NCBI GenBank assembly: GCA_030037185.1
Contig: JASHRR010001195.1
Coordinates: 1-5,162, forward strand
From: Xanthobacteraceae bacterium
Lineage (GTDB): Bacteria > Pseudomonadota > Alphaproteobacteria > Rhizobiales > Xanthobacteraceae
Length of the DNA stretch: 5,162 nucleotides
Direction of reading: 5' to 3'
The translations under genes and the position numbers were made by a program. The notes below the pieces were generated by a model. That model worked only from the letters and a program-made list of their open reading frames with translations, searched no databases and was not told the origin of the DNA. Shown here piece by piece: positions 1 to 5,162 of this stretch. Position 1 is the first letter of the stretch; each line of letters starts with the position of its first letter.

Positions 1-197
1 GTAACACGTGTAAATCGGCATTTCAGCCACCTTGGGACGGCACGACCATTGCTGCTGCATGCTGAGGAATACGTTGGATGGGGGTCAGGCGTGCCGCCGG
101 CATGTCCGACCACGGCGGCGTGACCGAACGCAGTCGCAGGGAGCGTTGGTCCAATGGTTTTGCGGACACGGCGCCGACACCGTTCGTTCCGGGCTAG

Positions 198-224
198 ATG
201 TTGCGGATAACAACATGATTTTTT
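198..224 (+). terminator. weak intrinsic-terminator-like hairpin, plus strand
   Basis: ATGTTG (198-203) and CAACAT (211-216) form a perfect 6-bp stem with a 7-base loop, followed after 2 bases by six T (219-224). The orientation is plus-strand, so it would stop transcripts coming from the left and does not serve the ATPase gene, which ends at 264 from the other side. The stem has only two G-C pairs, so it is weak. Confidence 0.3.
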
Positions 225-263
225 GGGATTATTCTCCGTCATCGCGGCAGTTGCGGCTGACTG

Positions 264-2597
264 CTAATCAATTAAGAGATGACGGAAAAGAACGACTTTG
301 ATCTGGTCGAGCAACAGAGCGAAGGCGAGCGTGGCGCCCAGCAAGACAAGCACTACCCCGACGGGCAGCGGTTCCATCAGAATGCCGCGGATGGCAAGCG
401 TCGAGACGACCGCAATGTCGAGGAGGGAGAACACCATCATCAGCACGCTGGGGCGCGAGTTCCACATGCGGCCGCGCTCGCGCAGGACGTAGACCAAGGC
501 TTGGCCGGCGAATACGAACATGAGGAAGATCAGGGTCTGCATCTGGCCGGTTGTAAGGCGGAGGCAAAACGTCCCCGTTGCCAGCACGCCTAAGCAGAAC
601 GCGAACTTGAACGCGGCAAGGGGGATCGTCGCGAGTGTCAGGTTGTGAAGCCGCCAGGCATTGGGGTGCGGTGAGGGCGTGGCACGATCGGCGGTGCGCG
701 CCATGCTGACGAAATCGTTCGTGAACATGGACAATGCCTGCAGCATAGGCGTGAGCACGGCGTGTCCGGTCAACAAGAGACCCGCGCCGAGCACCACCAG
801 AGTGACGATCTTGTTGACCAAGATGCCCATGGTGTAGGTCAGAACGCGTTGAAATACCGTTCTTCCTTCCTTAATTGCCGTGACGATGCCCTCGAGGCCG
901 GGCGTGGTCAGTACCAGCCCGGCCGCCGCCTTGGCCACGTCGGTTGCGCTCTCGACCGCAATCCCCATTTGCGCTTGACGTAGCGCGGGCGCGTCGTTAG
1001 CGCCGTCGCCGCACATACCAACCGCATATCCGCCGCGCTGCAACGCCTTCACCAGGCGAAACTTCTCTTCAGGAAAGACGCCCGCATAGATCGCGAAGTC
1101 TTGAGGCGTGACCCGATCCGGAATTTGGCCGCTTGGACAGACATTGCCGGTGATGCCGATCGCGCGGCCAACCGTCGCTGCAGTCGTAGCCGTGTCGCCG
1201 GTGACCATGACGGTGGGCACCCCGAGCCCGCGCAACTCGCCGAGTAAGATCGCAGAATCAGCCCTCGGCGGATCGTGGAGGGCAATGAGGCCGATAATGC
1301 TTATCTGCTTCGGCGGACCGCTTGCAACAGCTAAGGTGCGATAGCCGGCGCGGGACAACGAGTCTAATTCCGCCATCATCGCAGGATCAAACGGCGCCAC
1401 GGCTTCGATGGCCGCCGGCGCGCCTTTCATAACGAGAACTTCGCGACCGGTTAGATCTTGCGCGACGGCTTCCGCCCGTTTACTCGCGGGGTCGAACGGC
1501 GTGAAAGTCCGAACCGCAGGCGGCACGTGCGGCGGGGCCGCGCCACGCGCCGCACCGCGAACCGCGAGGTCAATCGGGTCGCGCCCGTCCGGCGAACTCG
1601 CGATTGCAGCAAAGGCCAGCACATCGTCTGCCGTCCAGCCCTCGCGCAACGGCCGAACCGCCGCTACGCCTATTCTGTTTTCGGTGAGCGTTCCGGTCTT
1701 GTCGGCGCACAGTACGTTGATGGTCGCCGCCTCGTGCAATGCCGTCAGCCGCGTGAGAAGAACGCCGTTGAGCGCGAGGTGCTTGGCGCCGAGCGCGGCT
1801 GCCAGCGTGAAGGTCGCGGGCAGCGCAACCGGTACGGCGGACAGCATTGCCGTGAGCACGAGCTGGATAATCTGCGAAGCGGGCAATGCGATCACATGTG
1901 CATAGGCAACTAGCCCGACAACAATCGCGGCATTGACGACCGAGAGGTTGCGAACGAGGCCGAGGACAGCCCTCATCTCGGCGCTTTCGACGTGCGCGAC
2001 GCGCACGAGTTCGGCCGCGCGCCCGAAATAAGTCGTCGCGCCGGTAGCGGTGACGAGCGCTACGGCTTCACCGCGGCGCACCACAGAGCCTGCATAGGCG
2101 ACCTTGCCGGTCCCGGACTCGGCAGCCACCGATTCCCCCGTCAGCATGGACTGATCAAGGAGGACCGAACCCTCGATGATTCGCATGTCCGCGGGGACGA
2201 TCGCGGCCAGTGTCAATTGGACGACGTCGTCGGGGACCAGCAACGCGGCCGGCAGCTCGACCCACTGTCCATCGCGCCTGACTCTTGCCTTCAGCGAGAG
2301 GTGCTGTTTGAGTAGCGCCAACGCGGCGTTTGCGCGGCCCTCCTGAAATGCCCCTAGAGCCACATTAAAAATCAGCAGCGCTGCGATGAGTCCAGCTTCG
2401 ACGCGTTCCCCGATGACGAGCTGAAGGACTACTGTGGCTTCAAGCATCCACGGCACCGGCGCCCAAAAGTGCCGTGCGATTCTTTTGATGACATGCTCCC
2501 GCGCCTCGGCGACTTCATTGCGGCCATGCTTCGTTAGCCGCCGAGCCGCTTCCTGGGAGGTAAGCCCATCTGGCACCGGGGAGCTCATAACTCGCAC
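264..2597 (-). CDS. P-type ATPase, type IIIA (plasma-membrane H+-exporting ATPase family)
   Basis: Integral inner-membrane pump that couples ATP hydrolysis, through an aspartyl-phosphate intermediate, to cation export, most likely protons. The 777 residues show the full family order: N-terminal cation-ATPase domain (about 12-45), M1-M2 (48-86), actuator domain with TGES at 153-156, M3-M4 with PVALP at 256-260, phosphorylation motif DKTGTLTEN with the acceptor Asp299, nucleotide-domain FDPASKR (368-374) and KGAP (391-394), hinge DPPR (442-445), MVTGD (464-468), GDGANDAPAL (530-539), then about six membrane segments to residue 765. Asp628 in TNDF, followed by ATPSPHPNAW, aligns with the M6 proton-binding Asp684 region of plant AHA2, which supports H+ over Ca2+ or heavy metals; Lys596 falls near AHA2 Arg655. 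The plant autoinhibitory C-terminal tail is absent. The start at 2597 is GTG; the ATG at 2588 (774 residues) is an equally good or better start, and neither has a well-placed Shine-Dalgarno. The frame is intact. Substrate is inferred from family only. Confidence 0.96.
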   Translation of the reverse strand: MRVMSSPVPDGLTSQEAARRLTKHGRNEVAEAREHVIKRIARHFWAPVPWMLEATVVLQLVIGERVEAGLIAALLIFNVALGAFQEGRANAALALLKQHLSLKARVRRDGQWVELPAALLVPDDVVQLTLAAIVPADMRIIEGSVLLDQSMLTGESVAAESGTGKVAYAGSVVRRGEAVALVTATGATTYFGRAAELVRVAHVESAEMRAVLGLVRNLSVVNAAIVVGLVAYAHVIALPASQIIQLVLTAMLSAVPVALPATFTLAAALGAKHLALNGVLLTRLTALHEAATINVLCADKTGTLTENRIGVAAVRPLREGWTADDVLAFAAIASSPDGRDPIDLAVRGAARGAAPPHVPPAVRTFTPFDPASKRAEAVAQDLTGREVLVMKGAPAAIEAVAPFDPAMMAELDSLSRAGYRTLAVASGPPKQISIIGLIALHDPPRADSAILLGELRGLGVPTVMVTGDTATTAATVGRAIGITGNVCPSGQIPDRVTPQDFAIYAGVFPEEKFRLVKALQRGGYAVGMCGDGANDAPALRQAQMGIAVESATDVAKAAAGLVLTTPGLEGIVTAIKEGRTVFQRVLTYTMGILVNKIVTLVVLGAGLLLTGHAVLTPMLQALSMFTNDFVSMARTADRATPSPHPNAWRLHNLTLATIPLAAFKFAFCLGVLATGTFCLRLTTGQMQTLIFLMFVFAGQALVYVLRERGRMWNSRPSVLMMVFSLLDIAVVSTLAIRGILMEPLPVGVVLVLLGATLAFALLLDQIKVVLFRHLLID

Positions 2598-2920
2598 ATC
2601 TCGCGAGCATCCTTCCGCCTATTGCACCTCATCCGGCTGCCGTGAGCTGACGCCTGAGCCGTTCGCAAAGCCAATTTTTTTAGCCCGCCCATCGGGCGGC
2701 TGGTCGCGGGGCTCTGCGCTTCGATAACAACCTCGTGACTCGCTTGCTCAATATCTGCTCGGTAATCGGCTGCCGCTTCAGCGAATCCCGGGAGGCATTC
2801 CCGTTGCTGGACACGGATCGAGGAACGGCATCGGGTGGAGGGTTCGCTGCCAAGACCTATGACCAAGAAAAGTGTCATCGTCGCCGACAAAAGCTTTGCG
2901 CTGGCGTGACGTTCGCCCAC
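2585..2920 (-). CDS. weak candidate small gene overlapping the ATPase start
   Basis: 111 codons from a GTG (an internal ATG lies at 2878). The product is unrecognised. A short hydrophobic stretch (TMTLFLVIGLG, residues 14-24) is followed by a plausible amphipathic middle (GFAEAAADYRADIEQASHEV) and a basic tail. Third-position GC, counted by eye, is only about 63 percent, which does not separate it clearly from chance. The interesting point is its end: the TGA overlaps the ATG at 2588 of the ATPase by 4 bases, an arrangement typical of translational coupling. It could equally be an accidental open frame across the ATPase leader. Listed so that it is not lost, not as an established gene. Confidence 0.2.
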   Translation of the reverse strand: MGERHASAKLLSATMTLFLVIGLGSEPSTRCRSSIRVQQRECLPGFAEAAADYRADIEQASHEVVIEAQSPATSRPMGGLKKLALRTAQASAHGSRMRCNRRKDAREMCEL

Positions 2921-3138
2921 CGCCCCGCGGGCGCGATCTTAGCGCCACGGGATGGCAGCGGCTAGTTGGCTGGCGGGGGGCCGGCAGCGCACTGTGTTGG
3001 GGGAGGGACGACGGGTTTTTTCGTAATCCAGACGCGGGCAAGGAGCTTCTCGGGCGCCAAGAATACCCGGAGAATAGGAGAGGCAGGCTTGCTCGCGTCC
3101 GCTCGCCGACTTGCCGCTCGATCGCGCGGCCATTGCGC
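2598..3138. other. gap without a convincing gene, upstream of the ATPase
   Basis: Apart from the weak 111-codon candidate, no frame here resembles a known protein; several overlapping frames on both strands are open only because the DNA is GC-rich. The stretch contains a GC hairpin (2684-2698) beside an oligo-T run (2674-2681) and a T-run at 3016-3021. The ATPase promoter should lie here, but I could not find a -10/-35 pair I would defend. Confidence 0.5.
2684..2698. repeat. GC-rich hairpin next to a T/A run, in the ATPase leader
   Basis: CCGCCC-ATC-GGGCGG forms a perfect 6-bp stem with a 3-base loop. On the plus strand the T-run (2674-2681) precedes the hairpin; on the minus strand the A-run follows it. 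Neither orientation is an intrinsic terminator. It lies about 90-100 nt upstream of the ATPase start, so it could fold in the leader RNA, but function is unproven. Confidence 0.35.
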
Positions 3139-3669
3139 TCAAAAATGAAAAGGAGCCGGGCCACGGCAGCATCTCCGGCCACACCCGGATCTCGCATGAG
3201 GCTCCAGAATGCCGATGCCGTTAATTCGCTCCACTGAGAGGCACTCTCGAGGCGGCCTTCGCGTCGCCCCCCTTGTTTCGAGGACTGCGCCAACCAGCCC
3301 GCCCACCGGCTTCGCCCTGGCGGGCCCCCATGGCAGCGGCAACGAATTCGCAGAGTGGTGCAGGAAAAGCATTCTGGCATGATCACGCCGCTGCCCGCCG
3401 AAATGTAGAACGTAACCGCCGAAAGGCGGCCTTGTGGTGGGCATGTCCCGCTGGGGCTTGCTGCGTTTTCCTTTGGAGTTCGTGCCCGCGGACGGTCCGC
3501 TTTCAGATCTTGAACCAGTCTGCCCGGGGTTATCGGATCCTGCCGGCCCGCCGTCCAACTGGAGCGGTTGGTCTATGCCATTGTCGTAGCTCTGCGCAAG
3601 ACCCTGTGGGGCCGGTGGAAACGCGAACGCTAGCACTGCAGCTGTTGCAAGGTTTAATGCAAGTCTCAT
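3139..3669 (-). CDS. probable small exported protein, Gly/Ser/Asn-rich; C-terminal half doubtful
   Basis: 176 codons from an ATG with an in-frame TAG 21-23 bases upstream. Residues 1-25 form a convincing signal peptide: Arg2, a hydrophobic core of Leu/Ala/Val/Phe, then PQGLA with likely cleavage after Ala25. Residues 26-80 are polar and low-complexity (Gly, Ser, Asn, Asp, Gln; for example DGGPAGSDNPGQTGS), as in many short secreted proteins of Bradyrhizobium-like bacteria whose role is unknown. Beyond about residue 90 the sequence turns Arg/Cys/Pro-rich with no recognisable pattern. This part is probably not authentic: either the gene has a frameshift or lost its natural end, or a short gene reads on by chance. 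No good Shine-Dalgarno is visible before the ATG. A candidate promoter lies just upstream (3688-3717). I am fairly confident in the N-terminus and unsure of the end. Confidence 0.45.
   Translation of the reverse strand: MRLALNLATAAVLAFAFPPAPQGLAQSYDNGIDQPLQLDGGPAGSDNPGQTGSRSESGPSAGTNSKGKRSKPQRDMPTTRPPFGGYVLHFGGQRRDHARMLFLHHSANSLPLPWGPARAKPVGGLVGAVLETRGATRRPPRECLSVERINGIGILEPHARSGCGRRCCRGPAPFHF
3297..3325. repeat. strong GC hairpin
   Basis: GCCCGCC (3297-3303) pairs perfectly with GGCGGGC (3319-3325), and the 15-base loop contains a further GGC-TTC-GCC pairing. No T-run follows on either strand. It lies in the doubtful C-terminal part of the small exported-protein frame, which fits that part being non-coding. 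Confidence 0.4.
3395..3429. repeat. duplicated CCGCCGAAA and GAAA-loop hairpin
   Basis: CCGCCGAAA occurs at 3395-3403 and again at 3416-3424, a 21-base period. The second copy forms CCGCC-GAAA-GGCGG (3416-3429), a 5-bp stem closed by a GNRA-type loop on the plus strand; GGCGG could pair with either copy. In the small exported-protein frame it encodes the repeated FGG (residues 83-92). Confidence 0.35.
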
Positions 3670-3687
3670 GAGTGCACAGCCGTTGAT

Positions 3688-3717
3688 CTTCTAGCAGGTC
3701 AATTCGTGTCATGACAA
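3688..3717 (-). promoter_or_regulatory. candidate promoter of the small exported-protein gene
   Basis: Read on the minus strand, TTGTCA (3712-3717, 5 of 6 to the -35 consensus) is separated by 18 nt from TAGAAG (3688-3693, 4 of 6 to the -10 consensus). This would place the transcript start about 10-15 nt before the ATG at 3669, giving a very short leader. That fits the lack of a Shine-Dalgarno but is only a consensus match in one sequence. Confidence 0.3.
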
Positions 3718-3761
3718 ATGGGTTCGAGGCGGTCGCCGGGAGTCATGCGTGTAATTTGTCA
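3712..3761. repeat. 8-bp inverted repeat TGACAAAT / ATTTGTCA
   Basis: TGACAAAT (3712-3719) and its exact reverse complement ATTTGTCA (3754-3761) are 34 bases apart. The left arm overlaps a 10-bp perfect palindrome, TGTCATGACA (3707-3716), and the candidate -35 box. The arrangement would suit a dimeric regulator binding in front of the small exported gene, but no known operator consensus is recognised. Confidence 0.35.
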
Positions 3762-4135
3762 CAGCGATTGGAGTAGTCCGGGTAGGACATGCGCCGGCTC
3801 GCAATGCCTCTTTCGATGCACGCGGGCTTGAGACGCGATGAGGCCGATGAGCGTGGTTACCTTCGCCGCTGCGCCGCTCTGTGAAACACCGCGCGGCGTC
3901 TCGTCAGCCCCTATGGGGGGCACCTTGGCAATCTCGCTATGCGCGAGGTGCGGTGGCAACGTAAACGCGATCTGGTTTGTGTGACTGGCAGGAAGTGACT
4001 TGTGGTCCTTGCGCGTAAATGAAATCTCGCCGCGATCCCGGCATTATTTCAATGTCGGCGCTTGCCCGGTGCGACAACGTTGTCGAGGCAAAGCAACAGC
4101 GCCGCCAAACTGATTGGCCATGAAATCATAAAGCA

Positions 4136-4149
4136 CGGGCTTCAGCCCG
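4136..4149. repeat. hairpin CGGGC-TTCA-GCCCG
   Basis: Perfect 5-bp GC stem with a 4-base loop (6 bp if the loop is reduced to 2). On the minus strand it is followed by TGCTTTATGATTTC, which is T-rich but broken, so it is at best a poor intrinsic terminator for a transcript from the extended -10 box at 4220-4228. Confidence 0.35.
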
Positions 4150-4219
4150 CCCACCAACTTTGCCAACGCCCCGCTCTGCGGCCATGATTTCCGCTTGCTC
4201 GTCGGCACAGCAAAGGGTG

Positions 4220-4228
4220 ATTATACCA
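4220..4228 (-). promoter_or_regulatory. extended -10 box (TGGTATAAT)
   Basis: On the minus strand the sequence is TGGTATAAT, a perfect TGnTATAAT extended -10 element. No matching -35 hexamer stands at 16-18 nt, which extended -10 promoters can do without. Transcription would start near 4213 and run left into a gene-free stretch, past a possible 19-codon frame (4126-4185) and the hairpin at 4136-4149. Confidence 0.35.
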
Positions 4229-4328
4229 ACCACACTGTAACTGATGCAGCCGCCGCGGATTCAAGGAAAGCCCGCTGCCGCGTTTCAAAACATTTTTGGC
4301 GGGAAACCGGTGGTGGGGCACCCGAAAC

Positions 4329-4898
4329 CTATGGGGATCCCATAATGTGAACATGTGCCCAGGGGGTGCCAGCCCACATGATGTAGGCACCTGTTGGCTT
4401 ATGTCTCGTGGGCAGTCCTGTGGTTTTCGGATCAAAGGGCCACAGAATCATCCAGTGCGGGCCGATGGGAATAGGCGGGCTCGTCGTGTCGAACGGGTCA
4501 GAGTCACTGCGCTGCGTTGCCCCGGCCAACATGTATTCGATGCCGGGGACAGTTGTACTGGGCCTCTCTTTGTGCTGAGCGAAATCGTGGTTCCATTGCA
4601 TCGCGACTTTGTCGGCGCACATCGCCGGCACACCAATTCCACTTCGATCACCAGGCATGCAGGTGAAGTCGTTTTTCCCTTCACGCAGGATGTTCATCTT
4701 TCCATCATGATCGATCTCGGCAACCGTAGCTTCGTTCGTAACGCTGAGGGGACCGGCGGACAGCGCTCGCTTGATCTTTTCTGTCTCCGATTCTTGTTCT
4801 TGCGAGTTGGCGATTTGAGGCGTCGACGGAAATACAGCGACGAGCCAAAACGATAGACACGTGACGACGAATGCAGCGTCGCATCGTTGCCGGCTCAT
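4329..4898 (-). CDS. exported protein of unknown function (signal peptide, conserved-looking C-terminal half)
   Basis: 189 residues. The N-terminus has basic residues (Arg3, Arg5) followed by a hydrophobic stretch (about 9-24) and a polar region, so it looks like a Sec signal peptide cleaved near residues 30-33; the mature protein would be periplasmic or secreted. The body has two cysteines (Cys80 in FTCMPGD, Cys94 in AMCAD) that could form a disulfide. It also has motif-like stretches MLAGATQRSDSDP (123-135), GPHWMILWPFD (146-156) and GAYIMWAGTPWAHVHIM (170-186), rich in Trp, His and Met, typical of constrained sequence. I recall similar hypothetical proteins from soil proteobacteria but know no function and assign none. 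The start is well supported: a TAGGGGG ribosome binding site (4904-4910) lies 5 nt before the ATG. The ATG overlaps the stop of the truncated hydrolase upstream. No clear terminator follows. The Trp/His/Met-rich C-terminus could suggest ligand or metal contact, but that is speculation. Confidence 0.85.
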   Translation of the reverse strand: MSRQRCDAAFVVTCLSFWLVAVFPSTPQIANSQEQESETEKIKRALSAGPLSVTNEATVAEIDHDGKMNILREGKNDFTCMPGDRSGIGVPAMCADKVAMQWNHDFAQHKERPSTTVPGIEYMLAGATQRSDSDPFDTTSPPIPIGPHWMILWPFDPKTTGLPTRHKPTGAYIMWAGTPWAHVHIMGSP

Positions 4899-5162
4899 GT
4901 CGGCCCCCTAAAGCGCGCGGGCGCTGCGTGCCCGCGAGCCAGGTCGGAGGGGGTTCCGGACGGATAAGGCGCGATTGCGACATCCGCCGCTTGCCCGAGC
5001 CGCGGCGGCACGCTGCCGGCGCTTTCGCCAACGCCCGCATTGTCAAAGGCGATGACACGGCGATATTTCGGGTTGCGAAAGCCAGGATCCCAATCATCCG
5101 TGCTTCCACGCAAGCGCTGAAGCAAAATAAACGGCTTGCCATCTCCAAAGGCCCGGTAGGCA
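4895..5162 (-). pseudogene. alpha/beta-hydrolase, 5' remnant (truncated, runs off the right edge)
   Basis: The open frame enters from the right edge (first full codon at 5161) and gives 88 visible residues. The first part fits the N-terminal region of alpha/beta-hydrolase-fold enzymes: a beta strand FILLQRLRG that carries the oxyanion-side loop, DDWDP, then RRVIAFDNAGVGESAGSVP, the well-known strand-plus-loop before the nucleophile. After about AADVA (near 5003) family resemblance ends. The remaining 35 or so residues are Pro/Ala/Arg-rich and lead to a TGA at 4895-4897. The nucleophile elbow (GxSxG) and the catalytic acid and histidine are missing, whereas family members are normally about 250-300 residues, so an active hydrolase is not expected. 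I read it as a gene whose 3' part was deleted, fusing the remnant to the leader of the exported-protein gene. The true start lies outside the window. Confidence 0.75.
4916..4936. repeat. 7-bp inverted repeat before the exported-protein gene
   Basis: CGCGGGC (4916-4922) and GCCCGCG (4930-4936) are perfect inverted copies around a 7-base loop. The hairpin sits a few bases upstream of the TAGGGGG ribosome binding site of the 189-residue protein, so in RNA it could affect access to that site. No T-run follows. Confidence 0.35.

Larger units (their letters stand above)
3670..4328. other. 659-base gap without a convincing gene
   Basis: No frame here looks like a known protein. A 66-codon frame opening with TTG (3759-3959, minus) is open but has no ribosome binding site or recognisable sequence. 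What can be supported are short signals, listed separately: an inverted repeat and candidate promoter near the right-hand small exported gene (3688-3761), and an extended -10 box plus hairpin (4136-4228). A weak 5-bp inverted repeat GTTTC/GAAAC (4282-4286 and 4303-4307) lies just past the end of the 189-residue exported-protein gene. Confidence 0.5.

Noticed and set aside
1408..1913. Long plus-strand frames (165 and 151 codons) opposite the ATPase
   Set aside because: They are antisense shadows of a well-supported ATPase frame in GC-rich DNA; composition is Arg/Ala-rich and no motif or start signal is seen.
2674..2698. T-run plus GC hairpin as an intrinsic terminator
   Set aside because: On the plus strand the T-run comes before the hairpin, and on the minus strand the run is A, so neither orientation fits.
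206..2731. Shared 9-mer GATAACAAC at both flanks of the ATPase gene (about 206 and 2723)
   Set aside because: Too short, and the flanking bases do not match, so there is no evidence of target-site duplication or transposition.
2872..3237. 121-codon plus-strand frame
   Set aside because: Arg-rich, no ribosome binding site and no recognisable family; probably open by chance.
2778..3386. 202-codon minus-strand frame
   Set aside because: Overlaps the signal-peptide frame and the 111-codon candidate. Its sequence is Arg/Pro/Ser-rich without domains, apart from a short helix-like part around residues 52-100 that I could not identify.
4296..4856. 186-codon plus-strand frame
   Set aside because: Antisense to the exported-protein gene, which has the signal peptide and ribosome binding site; composition is unnatural.
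4705..5148. 147-codon minus-strand frame across the hydrolase/exported-protein junction
   Set aside because: It is out of frame with both the hydrolase motifs and the exported protein, and is very Arg-rich.

Overview
The window looks like chromosomal DNA from a GC-rich proteobacterium. An alphaproteobacterium of the Bradyrhizobium/Rhodopseudomonas type is my best guess. It rests on base composition, the style of the signal peptides and the flavour of the hydrolase and ATPase sequences, not on any marker gene. All genes I can support lie on the minus strand, so transcription runs right to left.

Right edge (about 4895-5162): the 5' part of an alpha/beta-hydrolase gene enters from outside the window. 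Family-like sequence stops after about 53 visible residues and the frame then runs to a TGA, so it is a truncated remnant. That TGA overlaps by 4 bases (ATGA) the ATG of the next gene. This gene (4329-4898) encodes an apparently intact 189-residue exported protein of unknown function, with a signal peptide and a good ribosome binding site.

Middle (about 2598-4328): mostly without convincing genes. It holds one probable small exported protein (start at 3669) with a believable signal peptide but a doubtful C-terminal half. It also holds a possible promoter and an 8-bp inverted repeat in front of that gene, a perfect extended -10 box with a short hairpin behind it (4126-4228), several GC-rich hairpins, and three copies of a 10-mer repeat. 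A 111-codon frame ending in an ATGA overlap with the ATPase start is only a weak candidate gene.

Left half (264-2597): a complete P-type ATPase of the type IIIA (proton pump) group, with all catalytic motifs intact. It is the only gene whose biochemical role can be stated with confidence: ATP-driven export of protons, or possibly another cation, across the inner membrane. Left of it (1-263) there is only a weak plus-strand terminator-like hairpin and a very short possible reading frame.

The genes do not form an obvious pathway. The pump sits next to exported proteins of unknown role, in a stretch that seems to have suffered deletions. No phage, transposase, CRISPR, tRNA or rRNA sequence was recognised, and I see no clear undescribed multi-gene system.
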